From UBA5009 sp038043185 (lineage in GTDB: Bacteria; Bdellovibrionota; Bdellovibrionia; Bdellovibrionales; Bdellovibrionaceae): DNA of 64,000 nt. The position numbers and the translations under genes are program-made. Under the pieces are notes generated by a model. That model saw only the letters and a program-made list of their open reading frames with translations. It was not told where the DNA came from and did no database searches. The stretch covers positions 1-64,000 of the forward strand of contig JBBTCO010000034.1 of the NCBI GenBank assembly GCA_038043185.1, read 5' to 3'. Positions 35,086 to 44,452 of this stretch are shown piece by piece; position 1 is the stretch's first letter; each line of letters starts with the position of its first letter.

Positions 35086-35844
35086 GTGAGCACCACTTCT
35101 TGCTTTATTCTTTTGCGAAAAACACTGCTATTCTCTCTTCTTATACTTCTCCTTACAGCAGCGCCAATATCTTATTCGCTAGCGCAAATGGACCCCGAAG
35201 AATCTTACGATCCTTTTACCGATTACAGTGAGTTTGATGAGGCCTCTGATGAAGAAGCCGATATTAACTTCTTTCGCAATGGTCGTTTTTTTACGGTGGG
35301 TCTTGCCGCTGGCCCACGACTTTTCACAGAAAATATGGCAAAATCTTACGGACAAGGGCCGGCTTTTGGATTGATGATTTCCTACTTTTTTGACATGCGA
35401 TTGGCTTTTTCCATGGGGTTAATGACTGGTGACAACTCCGCGACCCTATCCACTATTGTTAAAGATTATTCTGGGAGCGTGTCTTTCACTTCAATGAATT
35501 TTAACTTAAAGTATTTTCTTAATACGCAAAATGTAACAAAGGGTCTAGCCGATTTAAATCCTTACGTACTCGGGGGCTTTTCCCAACACTATCGAAGTTA
35601 TAATTTTCCAGAACTGGATGCCACCAGTCGAGAGAGCACAATGGGCACCGATTTCGGTGCTGGCCTGGAAATTCCTTTGATGCGAAGAAAAGCTTTTTTG
35701 GCTCTGCAAGTCACTTATCACTACATTAATTTTGCTGATGAAAATAAAGAATTTCTAAATACTGGACTTGCCCAAGAAAGACTCATCAATAAAATCAATG
35801 GCGATTTATATGACTTTCTTATTATTCTTGGGATGAATTTCTAA
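35086..35844 (+). CDS. Outer-membrane beta-barrel protein (OmpW/porin-like)
   Basis: 252 residues from a GTG at 35086 with AGGGGGATCT upstream. A signal peptide (residues 1-33) precedes an acidic linker (MDPEESYDPFTDYSEFDE), then an eight-strand-like barrel with aromatic and Gly alternation (FTVGLAAGPRL, YVLGGFSQHYRSYNF, FGAGLEIPL) and C-terminal YDFLIILGMNF ending in Phe. This fits an outer-membrane porin-type protein. Exact family is uncertain. It is convergent with lspA and overlaps it by 39 bases. Confidence 0.75.
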   Translation: MSTTSCFILLRKTLLFSLLILLLTAAPISYSLAQMDPEESYDPFTDYSEFDEASDEEADINFFRNGRFFTVGLAAGPRLFTENMAKSYGQGPAFGLMISYFFDMRLAFSMGLMTGDNSATLSTIVKDYSGSVSFTSMNFNLKYFLNTQNVTKGLADLNPYVLGGFSQHYRSYNFPELDATSRESTMGTDFGAGLEIPLMRRKAFLALQVTYHYINFADENKEFLNTGLAQERLINKINGDLYDFLIILGMNF

Positions 35845-36294
35845 AAATAGAATAAGCACACCAAATAAAATAGCCATATCTGCGATATTAAAAACGCCAG
35901 TTTGAAGCTTACCGTAACCCAACCATAAAAAGTCCGTGACCTCACCTGCAAAGATACGATCAATCAAATTTCCAGTTCCACCGCCCAATACAATCGCATA
36001 ACACAATTTTTGCTTATATGTGCTTTGCGAACTTGTCATCAATCTCCATAAAAAGAATAAAAATAAAATAACAAAACCGATCAACACAATCCATCTGGCA
36101 CTTTCAGACCAGTTCGCGCCCATGCTTAAAAAAGCCCCCGAGTTATGAGTCAATTGGAGCTTAATATGACCAGCTCCAATTTCAATGGGATTGTCTACTT
36201 GTAAAAAAAGACGAGCTAAATATTTAGTAAGCTGATCAACTACAACAACTAACAGAAGTAAAAAGTAATTAAGATGCTTTTTCATTTCAAACAT
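35806..36294 (-). CDS. lspA: Signal peptidase II (prolipoprotein peptidase)
   Basis: 162 residues, an inner-membrane aspartic protease that removes signal peptides of lipoproteins such as those encoded in this window. Four hydrophobic segments are visible. The catalytic Asp residues are in GGTGNLIDRIFAGEVTDF and FNIADMAILFG. The ATG at 36294 overlaps the transporter gene; ATG 36285 is an alternative, and neither has a strong ribosome-binding site. It is the last gene of the era/der operon, and its 3' end overlaps the convergent barrel gene. Confidence 0.93.
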   Translation of the reverse strand: MFEMKKHLNYFLLLLVVVVDQLTKYLARLFLQVDNPIEIGAGHIKLQLTHNSGAFLSMGANWSESARWIVLIGFVILFLFFLWRLMTSSQSTYKQKLCYAIVLGGGTGNLIDRIFAGEVTDFLWLGYGKLQTGVFNIADMAILFGVLILFLEIHPKNNKKVI

Positions 36295-37648
36295 GGCCCG
36301 TCAAGAGACCAAAAAGATGTAAAATCCATCCTAGAATTATCACCACTGGTGCAAACCATTGTACGGCAAAAATCCATTGTGGAAACATCGAATAGCTAAC
36401 AAATTTTTCTTTATCAATGAACAAACGTTCTTTTTCTTTTAAAGAAAGGCCTTTGAAAAAGATAAAAGACAATCCTAATGCAACCAAGGGCAAAAAACCG
36501 TTTATTAAAAGTGAATCAATCAATTCAATCAAACCTTTTTGACCAAGGCGAGTTTCACTAAAAAAGCTTCCTGATAATGCTGGTAACAAAGTTAAAAAAA
36601 GTGCCGTAAGACCACTCATCCAACCGGCTCGACTTCGGCTCATGCCTTTAAAGGTGTCCACGATATTAGAAACAATTGTTTCCAAAAGACCGATGCTCGC
36701 ATTCAAAGCGGCCATGTAAAGACAAACAAAAAATGCTAAACCAAAAAGAAGCCCACCATTCATTTCATTAAAAAATTGTGGAAGAACATCGAACATCAAT
36801 GCCGGATCTGTAATCACTTGATTCGAGGCTTTAAAGACCAGCGGAAACACGATAAAGAGTCCGCCAAATGAGACTATGGTATCAAAAAAAGCAACACGCA
36901 ATCCTACCGTTGGTAAATGTTGGTCGTCACGAATATAACTCCCAAAGGTCACCATCGTTCCAAAACCAACTGAAAGCGTAAAAAACACATGCCCTATGGC
37001 GTGGTTTAAGGAAGACAGAGTGAGTTTTGAAAAGTCCGGATAGAATAAAAAACGCATAACTTCTGTTGTGGTTGATAAAGACGTTGATCGCCAAATTAAA
37101 ATGACAACCAAAAATGCAAAAAATGGCATCATCCAACCTATCCATTTTTCAAGACCGTCTTGGATCCCCTTCACCACCACAATCAGAGTGATTAATAAAT
37201 GGACCGAAGCAAGGCCGAATTGTAAGCCGCCATTTTTTAACAACGACATCATACTTCCAGAACCAATCTGTGAAGATCCAAATAAGCTTAAACTAAATTG
37301 CAAAATAAAATGCAAAACCCAGCCGCTGATGACCGAGTAATAGGACAAGACCACCAAACTCATCACCACCGGCATAGCACTTAATAATTTGAATTTCTTG
37401 CCACTATTAACCGATATTTTTTTTGCCGCCATCATCACTGATTGACGAGTAAAACGTCCTAACATCAATTCGCCAATAAGAAGTGGCATACCTAAAGTCA
37501 AAGCTAAGAATATATAAAGCAAAACAAAAGCACCACCGCCATTTTCGCCAACCACATAAGGGAATCGCCAAAGATTCCCTAAGCCAAAGGCAGAGCCAAC
37601 AGCCAAAAAATAAAATCCAAATCGAGTATGCCAATTGCGACTAGTCAA
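36287..37648 (-). CDS. Neurotransmitter:sodium symporter family transporter
   Basis: 453 residues with about 11-12 membrane helices. The N-terminal motif GFYFLAVGSAFGLGNLWRFPYVVGENGGGAF is that of bacterial NSS (LeuT-like) symporters, where the unwound helix-1 region binds Na+ and amino-acid substrate. It lies between der and lspA with overlaps of four and eight bases. Substrate is unknown; amino acids are usual for the family. Confidence 0.9.
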   Translation of the reverse strand: MTSRNWHTRFGFYFLAVGSAFGLGNLWRFPYVVGENGGGAFVLLYIFLALTLGMPLLIGELMLGRFTRQSVMMAAKKISVNSGKKFKLLSAMPVVMSLVVLSYYSVISGWVLHFILQFSLSLFGSSQIGSGSMMSLLKNGGLQFGLASVHLLITLIVVVKGIQDGLEKWIGWMMPFFAFLVVILIWRSTSLSTTTEVMRFLFYPDFSKLTLSSLNHAIGHVFFTLSVGFGTMVTFGSYIRDDQHLPTVGLRVAFFDTIVSFGGLFIVFPLVFKASNQVITDPALMFDVLPQFFNEMNGGLLFGLAFFVCLYMAALNASIGLLETIVSNIVDTFKGMSRSRAGWMSGLTALFLTLLPALSGSFFSETRLGQKGLIELIDSLLINGFLPLVALGLSFIFFKGLSLKEKERLFIDKEKFVSYSMFPQWIFAVQWFAPVVIILGWILHLFGLLTGHV

Positions 37649-38994
37649 TCAACTTTGCTCGAATCTCGTCGAGACTTCATGCAAAAAATTCGAACGGTCA
37701 TTCCCATTAAATTGAATCTTTCTTTCATGCTCTTCACTAAAAACCGCCGATAGGCATTGGTCACCCCATCCGGATGGTTGGCGAAGGCAATAAAAGCCGG
37801 TGGTTTTTGATAGGTTTGAGTCAAATAATAAAATTTAACATTTGTTGTCGCATACACTGGTGATGGTGCTTTGCGAATAGTATCAAAAAAGAAGTCATTC
37901 AAATCAGAAGTCGTTATGCGAAGATTAATCTGTTTTTTTACCTCTTCAATTTTTTGAAATAAATCATCCAATCCAAATCCCGTTTTTGCACTGGTGAAGA
38001 CCACATGAACATCCGGAAAAAAATGAAAGTTCTTTTCTACTTGCTCACGAAATTTTTTACGAAACTCAGGAATTTCTTTTGAAGCTGTATCTGTTTTGTT
38101 CGCGACTAAAATGACGGCTTTATGGTCCTCTAAAATCGACTGCATAATTTTTGCGTCTTGCTCTGTCGGGCCCATGTTTCCATCAACGATCAACAATATT
38201 AAATTCGACTTGCGAATAGCTTCTTGTGATTTGAAAGCAGAGATTATCTCTAAGTCTTCTTCACGCTTCGAAGAGCGTCGCAGTCCTGCTGTATCCACAA
38301 GCACGTAAGACTCTCCATTCCATTCGAAAGGAGTATCTACCGCATCCACTGTGGTCCCGGCAATTTCGCTGACCAGCATCCGTGAAGAGCCCAACAAAGC
38401 ATTGCAAATTGAACTTTTCCCAACATTTGGTTTGCCAACAAGAGTTAAAGTTAAAGCCTCTCGTTCGATATTCTGAGACTCCGGCAAACGATTTGTGATC
38501 CACTCGAGTACATCCGAGACTCCCCGTCTTTGCTCGAAAGAAGCCGACACAATATCCACACCAAACTCATAAAAATCGGATTTAGCTATTTCTTCCTCAT
38601 GAACGCGATCAACTTTGTTGATCACTAACAAAAAATCTTTACCGGTTTGTTTTGCCAAACGAATAATATCTCGATCTTCGGGAAGCATGCCACTTCGCCC
38701 ATCCATAACGGCAACGATCAAATCAACTGTTTGTAAAAAATCTTTAACTTGTTCGCGGATCAATCGTGAAACTAAATCTGCAGATTCAGTAATTCCACCG
38801 GTGTCCATCAGATCAAAACTTTTTCCCCAGATCGTGATGGGCTCGATCATGATATCACGGGTGACACCAGGTTGATCTTTAACTAAAGATTTTCTTGAAT
38901 CTGTCATGATATTAAACAGCGTTGATTTTCCAACGTTGGGACGACCAATAATCGCCACCTTGGGATTATCTATCCTTTGATTTGGCGACAACAT
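37645..38994 (-). CDS. der: Ribosome assembly GTPase Der (EngA)
   Basis: 449 residues with two tandem G domains, GRPNVGKST (about 16-24) and GKPNVGKSS (about 186), each with a DTGG/DTAG motif and NKxD (NKVD and NKTD), followed by a KH-like C-terminal domain. It is needed for 50S subunit maturation. It overlaps era by 29 bases and the transporter gene by four. Confidence 0.95.
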   Translation of the reverse strand: MLSPNQRIDNPKVAIIGRPNVGKSTLFNIMTDSRKSLVKDQPGVTRDIMIEPITIWGKSFDLMDTGGITESADLVSRLIREQVKDFLQTVDLIVAVMDGRSGMLPEDRDIIRLAKQTGKDFLLVINKVDRVHEEEIAKSDFYEFGVDIVSASFEQRRGVSDVLEWITNRLPESQNIEREALTLTLVGKPNVGKSSICNALLGSSRMLVSEIAGTTVDAVDTPFEWNGESYVLVDTAGLRRSSKREEDLEIISAFKSQEAIRKSNLILLIVDGNMGPTEQDAKIMQSILEDHKAVILVANKTDTASKEIPEFRKKFREQVEKNFHFFPDVHVVFTSAKTGFGLDDLFQKIEEVKKQINLRITTSDLNDFFFDTIRKAPSPVYATTNVKFYYLTQTYQKPPAFIAFANHPDGVTNAYRRFLVKSMKERFNLMGMTVRIFCMKSRRDSSKVD

Positions 38995-39889
38995 ATCCTA
39001 GCTCCTTCATTAATCTTTGATTAGAGAACCAATCTTCACGACACGAAACTTTTAAATCCAAAAATATTTTTTCACCCATAATTTTTTCAATCTCTTTACG
39101 GGATTCCGAACCAATTTTTTTCAAAACGGCTCCTTCTTTCCCAATCACCATGCCTTTATGACTTTCTTTTGAAACTAAAATTTCTATTGCAAGATGAGGA
39201 ATAGAACGGCCAACTTCATCGAAAGTTAAAACCCGGACGGCCAAAGAGTAAGGCAGTTCGTGATGCAAAAACTCAAAACATTTTTCACGAACAATCTCTG
39301 AAGCCAAAGTTCTGGTGTTTTCCGGAGTAAATAATTCAATATCATACAGAGGAGCAGGACTTTCGGGTAATAAGCTCAAACCTTCGCTTAGTAAATCTTC
39401 TCGCAAAAGGGTATTGTCTTCCGATTTTTTTACTGAAGATAATGCAAATGATTTGCCGCCCTTTTTCTTTATCAAATCGGATAAAATTAAAACACGATGT
39501 TCTTTTTCTTTCAGATCAGTTTTTGTAATTAAGCCTATCCAAGGTTTTTTTTGCGATGAAACCAAGTCAATGACTTGCTGTGCGTCTTCGGCTTTTTGCT
39601 CGTCAACACTGACAATGGCCCACAAAGCATCAGATTGCCTCATGACGTCTTCAGCCTCTTGTGCTAAAAACCCATTCAAACCTCGATCGGCTTGGATTAT
39701 TCCCGGAGAATCAACAAAGACAATTTGCCCAGGATTCGCACTCCAAATTCCCAAGACACGTCGTCGTGTTGTTTGCGGCTTTGCCGTCACGATAGAAACT
39801 TTTTGATTAACTAGAAAATTCATCAAAGTACTTTTCCCAGCATTTGGCTGTCCAATCAGCCCTATAAATCCAGCACGATATCCACTCAC
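38966..39889 (-). CDS. era: GTPase Era
   Basis: 307 residues. It binds 16S rRNA and monitors 30S maturation. GQPNAGKST is the P-loop, DSPGI is switch II, TKTD is the base-specificity motif, and a C-terminal KH domain includes KGMVIGKEGAVLKKIG. It overlaps rnc by four bases. Confidence 0.95.
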   Translation of the reverse strand: MSGYRAGFIGLIGQPNAGKSTLMNFLVNQKVSIVTAKPQTTRRRVLGIWSANPGQIVFVDSPGIIQADRGLNGFLAQEAEDVMRQSDALWAIVSVDEQKAEDAQQVIDLVSSQKKPWIGLITKTDLKEKEHRVLILSDLIKKKGGKSFALSSVKKSEDNTLLREDLLSEGLSLLPESPAPLYDIELFTPENTRTLASEIVREKCFEFLHHELPYSLAVRVLTFDEVGRSIPHLAIEILVSKESHKGMVIGKEGAVLKKIGSESRKEIEKIMGEKIFLDLKVSCREDWFSNQRLMKELGYVVAKSKDR

Positions 39890-40572
39890 GGCAATTCTCC
39901 CTCTTCCATTTTTTCTAAAGCTATTTTTGCAGCGCTTTGCTCTGCCGATTTTTTTGTTTTACCTTCGCCCGAGCTTAAGGTTTGTCCTCGAAAAAGAATC
40001 TGCACCTGAAACCGACGGTCATGAGGTGGACCTTCTTCTTTTACAAGTTCATAGGTGGGTGTATCACGATGTTCGCCTTGCATTTTCTCTTGCAGTCGAG
40101 TTTTGTAATCTTTTTGATAAGATTCTTCGTTAAAATTGAGCAAAGTTGGATAGTACTCTTTTCGAATAAAATCGCGAACCTTTTCCCATGAGCCATCCAG
40201 ATAAAGCGCGCCAATAAGTGCTTCATAGCAAGAAGAGAGCAATCGAGGTTTTTGTCCCCCATTGCTCATAATTTCACCTTTACCCAATTTAATAAAATCA
40301 TTTAGGCCTAAACTTTGCGCCCGGATATACAAATAATCTTCATTAACTAGACTGGCTCGTTTTTTTGAAAGACCGCCCTCGTCGTCATTGGGAAAATGCT
40401 CATAAAGCAACTCACTTAAGGCCAAATCCAGTACAGCGTCTCCTAAAAACTCTAACTTTTCGTTGTGCTCGGTGGATTGTGCTTCGTTGGCCCAACTTTT
40501 ATGGGTCAATGATTTTTCCAAAAGTTTTTTGTCGTTAAATTGATAATTTATTTTTTCTTCAAGTCTTTTCAT
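39886..40572 (-). CDS. rnc: Ribonuclease III
   Basis: 228 residues. It cleaves double-stranded RNA in rRNA processing. The signature EKLEFLGDAVLDLALSE is intact with its catalytic acidic residues, EALIGALYLDG supplies more, and a double-stranded RNA-binding domain occupies about 150-225. It overlaps mtaB and era by four bases each. Confidence 0.95.
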   Translation of the reverse strand: MKRLEEKINYQFNDKKLLEKSLTHKSWANEAQSTEHNEKLEFLGDAVLDLALSELLYEHFPNDDEGGLSKKRASLVNEDYLYIRAQSLGLNDFIKLGKGEIMSNGGQKPRLLSSCYEALIGALYLDGSWEKVRDFIRKEYYPTLLNFNEESYQKDYKTRLQEKMQGEHRDTPTYELVKEEGPPHDRRFQVQILFRGQTLSSGEGKTKKSAEQSAAKIALEKMEEGELP

Positions 40573-41948
40573 CGGGACATTCCGTTCTCTGACAGAAGTT
40601 CGCCTTGAAGAAAAATTTCCTTTGAAAGTTCAGTATTTAAATTAACCTTAAGAACTTTAACTTTAAACTCTTGATTTGATTTTTCTGATTCCGTCAGTTT
40701 ATCAAAGCCTATCGAGTTTTCAACTTCCACATTCCAGAAATCTCTACTGAGTCCGCGAGTTTTATTTTTTGTGTTTTTTAATAAAATAATATTTTTTGTT
40801 GTCCCAACTTGCATTTTTGCTTTTTCACAAAGACGGTAAGAAGATAATTCGCGAAGGCGCGAAGCTCGATGCAGTCTTTCTGGCCAAGGAACAGCATTTA
40901 AAAATTGTGCTGCTTTTGTCCCCGGTCTTTCGCTGTAGGGAAAAACATGCAATCGCGTCCACGGAGTTCTTGCTAGGCTTTCGTAAGTGTCTTCAAACTG
41001 TTCATGTGTTTCAGTTGGAAAGCCTGCAATAACATCTAAACCAACAAAGGCATTTGGTAGTTTTTTCTCAATTTTATAAAAGGCAGCTTCAACTTCGCTC
41101 TGGGTGTATTTTCTTTTCATATTTTTTAAAACGTCCGAGTTTGCACTCTGGATACTCATATGAAAATGGGGACACAGTCGGGGATCCGAATAAAGCTCCA
41201 AAAGTCGATTCGTTAACTCAATGGGCTCAAGAGAAGTTAAGCGGAAGCGAGGAACCTTCGTTTTTAACAAAACCGCTTCAACTAAATCTTCCAACTGTTT
41301 TTTATTTCCATCAACACTATCTTCATAGTCACCAATATGCACCCCAGTAAGAACAATTTCTTGAAAACCCTTTTGGTGCAGATGATTCACACGATCGATA
41401 AGTGCTGAAATCGATAAGCTTCGACTTTTACCCCGAGCATAGGGAATAACACAAAATGTGCAAAAGCTATTGCAGCCATCTTGAATTTTTAAAAAGGATC
41501 TGCTGTGACTTGTTTCAAGCCCTCCACCCGATTCTAAATCTTCTTTGTGAAAAATATTTGATTTAAATACTTTCTGTTTAATTTTTCCTTTAAAATAGTC
41601 TTGTAGAATTTCAGGAATTTTCATTTTATGTGAATTCGCCACGACCAAATCAGCACCGGGAAGATTTTCAAAAGAGCCTGTGTCCACCTGAGCCGCGCAG
41701 CCGGTCACTACAACTGTGCAAAGAGGATCCTTAGACTTCAATCGACGAATTGTTCGTACCGCTTCCTTGGTGGCTTCCGCGGTTACAGCACAGGTATTTA
41801 GAATATGAATGCGACTTGGTGTCGAATCCACATTTGATTTTTGGATATTTCTTTCAATGAGTCCAGAATCGTAGGTATTCACTTTGCATCCAAAAGTATG
41901 AATTTGAAATTGTGGTTCCGGAGCATCCATCTTTAAATTGTGATCCAT
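40569..41948 (-). CDS. mtaB: tRNA threonylcarbamoyladenosine methylthiotransferase MtaB
   Basis: 459 residues of radical-SAM methylthiotransferase type. An N-terminal Fe-S domain (FGCKVNTYDSG, NTCAVT, VTGCAAQ), a radical-SAM core with CNSFCTFC and a C-terminal TRAM-like domain are visible. The FGCKVN form and AVTAEATKEA favour MtaB (ms2t6A) over MiaB. An alternative ATG at 41930 would start at MDAPEP; I keep 41948 because it has GGGAGG close by. It overlaps mnmA by 16 bases. MtaB modifies t6A, which needs TsaE, encoded elsewhere in the window. Confidence 0.88.
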   Translation of the reverse strand: MDHNLKMDAPEPQFQIHTFGCKVNTYDSGLIERNIQKSNVDSTPSRIHILNTCAVTAEATKEAVRTIRRLKSKDPLCTVVVTGCAAQVDTGSFENLPGADLVVANSHKMKIPEILQDYFKGKIKQKVFKSNIFHKEDLESGGGLETSHSRSFLKIQDGCNSFCTFCVIPYARGKSRSLSISALIDRVNHLHQKGFQEIVLTGVHIGDYEDSVDGNKKQLEDLVEAVLLKTKVPRFRLTSLEPIELTNRLLELYSDPRLCPHFHMSIQSANSDVLKNMKRKYTQSEVEAAFYKIEKKLPNAFVGLDVIAGFPTETHEQFEDTYESLARTPWTRLHVFPYSERPGTKAAQFLNAVPWPERLHRASRLRELSSYRLCEKAKMQVGTTKNIILLKNTKNKTRGLSRDFWNVEVENSIGFDKLTESEKSNQEFKVKVLKVNLNTELSKEIFLQGELLSENGMSR

Positions 41949-43045
41949 CCGCCTCCCACTAACTTTTGTTCTTTATAAATGACCGCCGCTTGGCCCGGAG
42001 TAATGGCTCTTTGTTTTTCCAGAAAATCAATGCGGTAACCTTTTTCTGTTTTTCTTATTTTCGCTGGCGTTGATTTGTGTTGATAACGAATTTTAACTTG
42101 ATAAATTTCGTCTTCATTCCAGGATGTCAACCAATGGGGATCAACAATATCCGCCTGTTGAGAATACAAATACTCTTCGTCACCAACCCATACTGTATTG
42201 GTTTCAGCATCAATCTTGACGACAAAAAGTTTTTCATGATGAGTGAGACCAATCCCTTTACTTTGTCCGTAAGTGTAATGATGAATCCCTTCGTGGCGAC
42301 CCATCACGACACCCGAAGGAAGTCTTTTGATTAACCCCGTTTTTGTTTTTAAAATCATTGGATCCACTTGAGATTCAATAAATTTACTGTATCCCATGTT
42401 GCCGACAAAACAAATTCCCGTAGAATCCTTTTTCTTTGCTACTGTTAATCCTTTTTCTTCGGCGATCCTTCGCACTTCTGGCTTTTTCATTCCCCCAATT
42501 GGAAATAACAAATGGGGAACAATGGAAGATTCTAAAGTAAATAAAAAATAAGTTTGGTCTTTCCAATCATCAGTGCTGGTGTATATTGCTGCGATTCCAT
42601 TTTCATCCATTTTCACTTGGGCATAATGTCCAGTTGCTAAAAAATCACAATCCAATTCCCTCATTTTTTGAATCAAATGATCAAACTTAAGATAGGTGTT
42701 GCAGTTCACACAAGGTAAGGGTGTTTGTCCTTCAAGATAAGATTTTAAAAATGGATCAATGACTTGGCTTTTAAATTTAGCTTCACAATTGAGAACGTAA
42801 AATGGAATTCCCAAACGATCCGCAACGCTGCGGGCATCATCCACATCCAAACTCGAACAACAAGTTCCATTTCCTTCATCAATATCGCAAGAACTGTAAT
42901 CCCAGACTTGCATGGTTGCACCAATAACCTCATAGCCTTGATCGACAAGCAAAGCCGCAGCCACCGAGCTATCCACACCACCACTCATCGCCACTAAAAC
43001 GCGAGGTCGACGTTTTGCTGTAGTCATAGCCATTGGATTTGTCAT
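41933..43045 (-). CDS. mnmA: tRNA-specific 2-thiouridylase MnmA
   Basis: 370 residues. It adds sulfur to U34 of certain tRNAs. AMSGGVDSSVAA is the ATP pyrophosphatase loop, CVNCNTYLKF and STGICFVGN contain the catalytic cysteines, and TGHYAQ and TYGQSKGIG are family motifs. The upstream cysteine desulfurase gene overlaps it by four bases and probably supplies the sulfur. Confidence 0.95.
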   Translation of the reverse strand: MTNPMAMTTAKRRPRVLVAMSGGVDSSVAAALLVDQGYEVIGATMQVWDYSSCDIDEGNGTCCSSLDVDDARSVADRLGIPFYVLNCEAKFKSQVIDPFLKSYLEGQTPLPCVNCNTYLKFDHLIQKMRELDCDFLATGHYAQVKMDENGIAAIYTSTDDWKDQTYFLFTLESSIVPHLLFPIGGMKKPEVRRIAEEKGLTVAKKKDSTGICFVGNMGYSKFIESQVDPMILKTKTGLIKRLPSGVVMGRHEGIHHYTYGQSKGIGLTHHEKLFVVKIDAETNTVWVGDEEYLYSQQADIVDPHWLTSWNEDEIYQVKIRYQHKSTPAKIRKTEKGYRIDFLEKQRAITPGQAAVIYKEQKLVGGGWITI

Positions 43046-44268
43046 AAGGATTGCTCTCGCATTAACGAAAGTTCTTTCATATTTGTTTTTTGCGATATAT
43101 TTCTTAAACGCAAAACGACTTCCTTTAAGATATTAATAAAAAAATCGATCTGTCCTAAGTTTGTTTCCCAACCCAAACTGATGCGAAGACTGCTTTGCGC
43201 TTCGGCTCGCGATAATCCCATAGCTAAAAGCACTGGACTGGGCTCGGGACTTCCACTGCTGCAAGCGGCTCCAGTACTAACAGCAAAACCTTTTAAATCT
43301 AAGCTCATCAATAAAGTTTCGCCATCAATATCTCTTAATACCATACTTGAGGTGTTAGGAAGACGAGCACTTTGATTCCCAGTCAAAGAGACTCCATCAA
43401 TTTCCAATAAAATACGAGCCTCCATGTGATCGCGCAGCTGCGCCAGTTCCTTTTGACGAAATACAACTTGGTCAAGCAAGTTGGCCATGACTCCAAATGA
43501 AGCAATACCTAAAGTGTTTTCTGTGCCACCGCGACGAGAGCGCTCTTGTCCTCCGCCAAAAATAAATTTTTGATATGGTGAATTTTTTCTTACGAACAAA
43601 GCGCCCGTTCCTTTAAGCGAATAAAATTTATGAGCGGAAAGAGTGGCGTAATCAACATTCAATTCACTCAGATTCAATGGAATTTTTCCTAAGACTTGCA
43701 CGCAATCAGAATGAAATAACGCTCCCACTGCGTGAGTCATTTTCACCAACTCTGCAATCGGAAAAATATTTCCTGTTTCATTATTTGCCATCATCACCGA
43801 AACCAGCGCAGTATTTGAACTGATGTGTTTCTTGAAAAAATTTAGATCCAACTCACCTTTTCGACTCACTGGAATATAATCAACCCGGGCACCTAATTTT
43901 TCTATATGCTGAAAAGCTTTAAGAACGCTGGGATGTTCCACCTGAGAACACATAAAATGATTTTTCGAATTTTTAAAAATTTCATAGATACCAAGAATGA
44001 CTGCGCTGTTTCCTTCGCTTGCTCCAGAATTAAAAATAATTTCCAAAGGACTGACCTTGAGCGCAGTTGCTAAAACTTGACGAGCATTACGAATTAAATT
44101 TTTTGGTTCACGTCCACTCCAATGGATTGAACTTGGGTTCCCCCAAGCTTGTAAAATCGATGGAATTTGATCAATCACTTTTTGCGACAAAGGTGTTGTC
44201 GCATTGTGATCGAGATAGATCATCTTTTGCATTTCTATTAATATTTCCTGTCGCCTCCTCTTTACCAT
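43042..44268 (-). CDS. iscS: Cysteine desulfurase (IscS/NifS family)
   Basis: About 408 residues as a PLP enzyme that frees sulfur from cysteine. IYLDHNATTPLS starts the conserved region, SAHKFYSLKGTGAL contains the PLP Lys, and GAACSSGSPEPSP contains the catalytic Cys loop. AAGGA lies just before the ATG at 44268; ATG 44232 and 44223 are close alternatives that would drop the first 12-15 residues. It is the first gene of the tRNA/ribosome operon and overlaps mnmA. The symbol IscS is by family; the NifS label is equally possible. Confidence 0.88.
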   Translation of the reverse strand: MVKRRRQEILIEMQKMIYLDHNATTPLSQKVIDQIPSILQAWGNPSSIHWSGREPKNLIRNARQVLATALKVSPLEIIFNSGASEGNSAVILGIYEIFKNSKNHFMCSQVEHPSVLKAFQHIEKLGARVDYIPVSRKGELDLNFFKKHISSNTALVSVMMANNETGNIFPIAELVKMTHAVGALFHSDCVQVLGKIPLNLSELNVDYATLSAHKFYSLKGTGALFVRKNSPYQKFIFGGGQERSRRGGTENTLGIASFGVMANLLDQVVFRQKELAQLRDHMEARILLEIDGVSLTGNQSARLPNTSSMVLRDIDGETLLMSLDLKGFAVSTGAACSSGSPEPSPVLLAMGLSRAEAQSSLRISLGWETNLGQIDFFINILKEVVLRLRNISQKTNMKELSLMREQSL

Positions 44269-44375
44269 AAAAGTCCTTTAGGTTAAAGCTTATCGAAGCT
44301 TAAAACCCCTTGAAATAACTTCACTTTTTGTAAGATTTTCAATTTCAGTTAGGACGTATCCATATAAAGCCGCCC

Positions 44376-44406
44376 AAACCCTCCCTAGGTCCAGGGCTGG
44401 TTTTTT
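44376..44406 (+). terminator. Terminator-like hairpin without an upstream plus-strand gene
   Basis: AAACC-CT-CCCT pairs with AGGG-CT-GGTTT around a six-base loop, followed by TTTTTT (44401-44406). It lies 47 bases before the gene at 44453. No protein gene precedes it on this strand, so it may end a small RNA or act as an attenuator. Confidence 0.5.
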
Positions 44407-44452
44407 GTTTACCCTCAGGTCTTAGTCAAAATTAGCCGATAAATTTCTATAA

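Noticed and set aside
37645..38994. Two separate GTPase genes instead of one der gene
   Set aside because: The two G domains are in one continuous frame with normal Der length, so one gene is correct.
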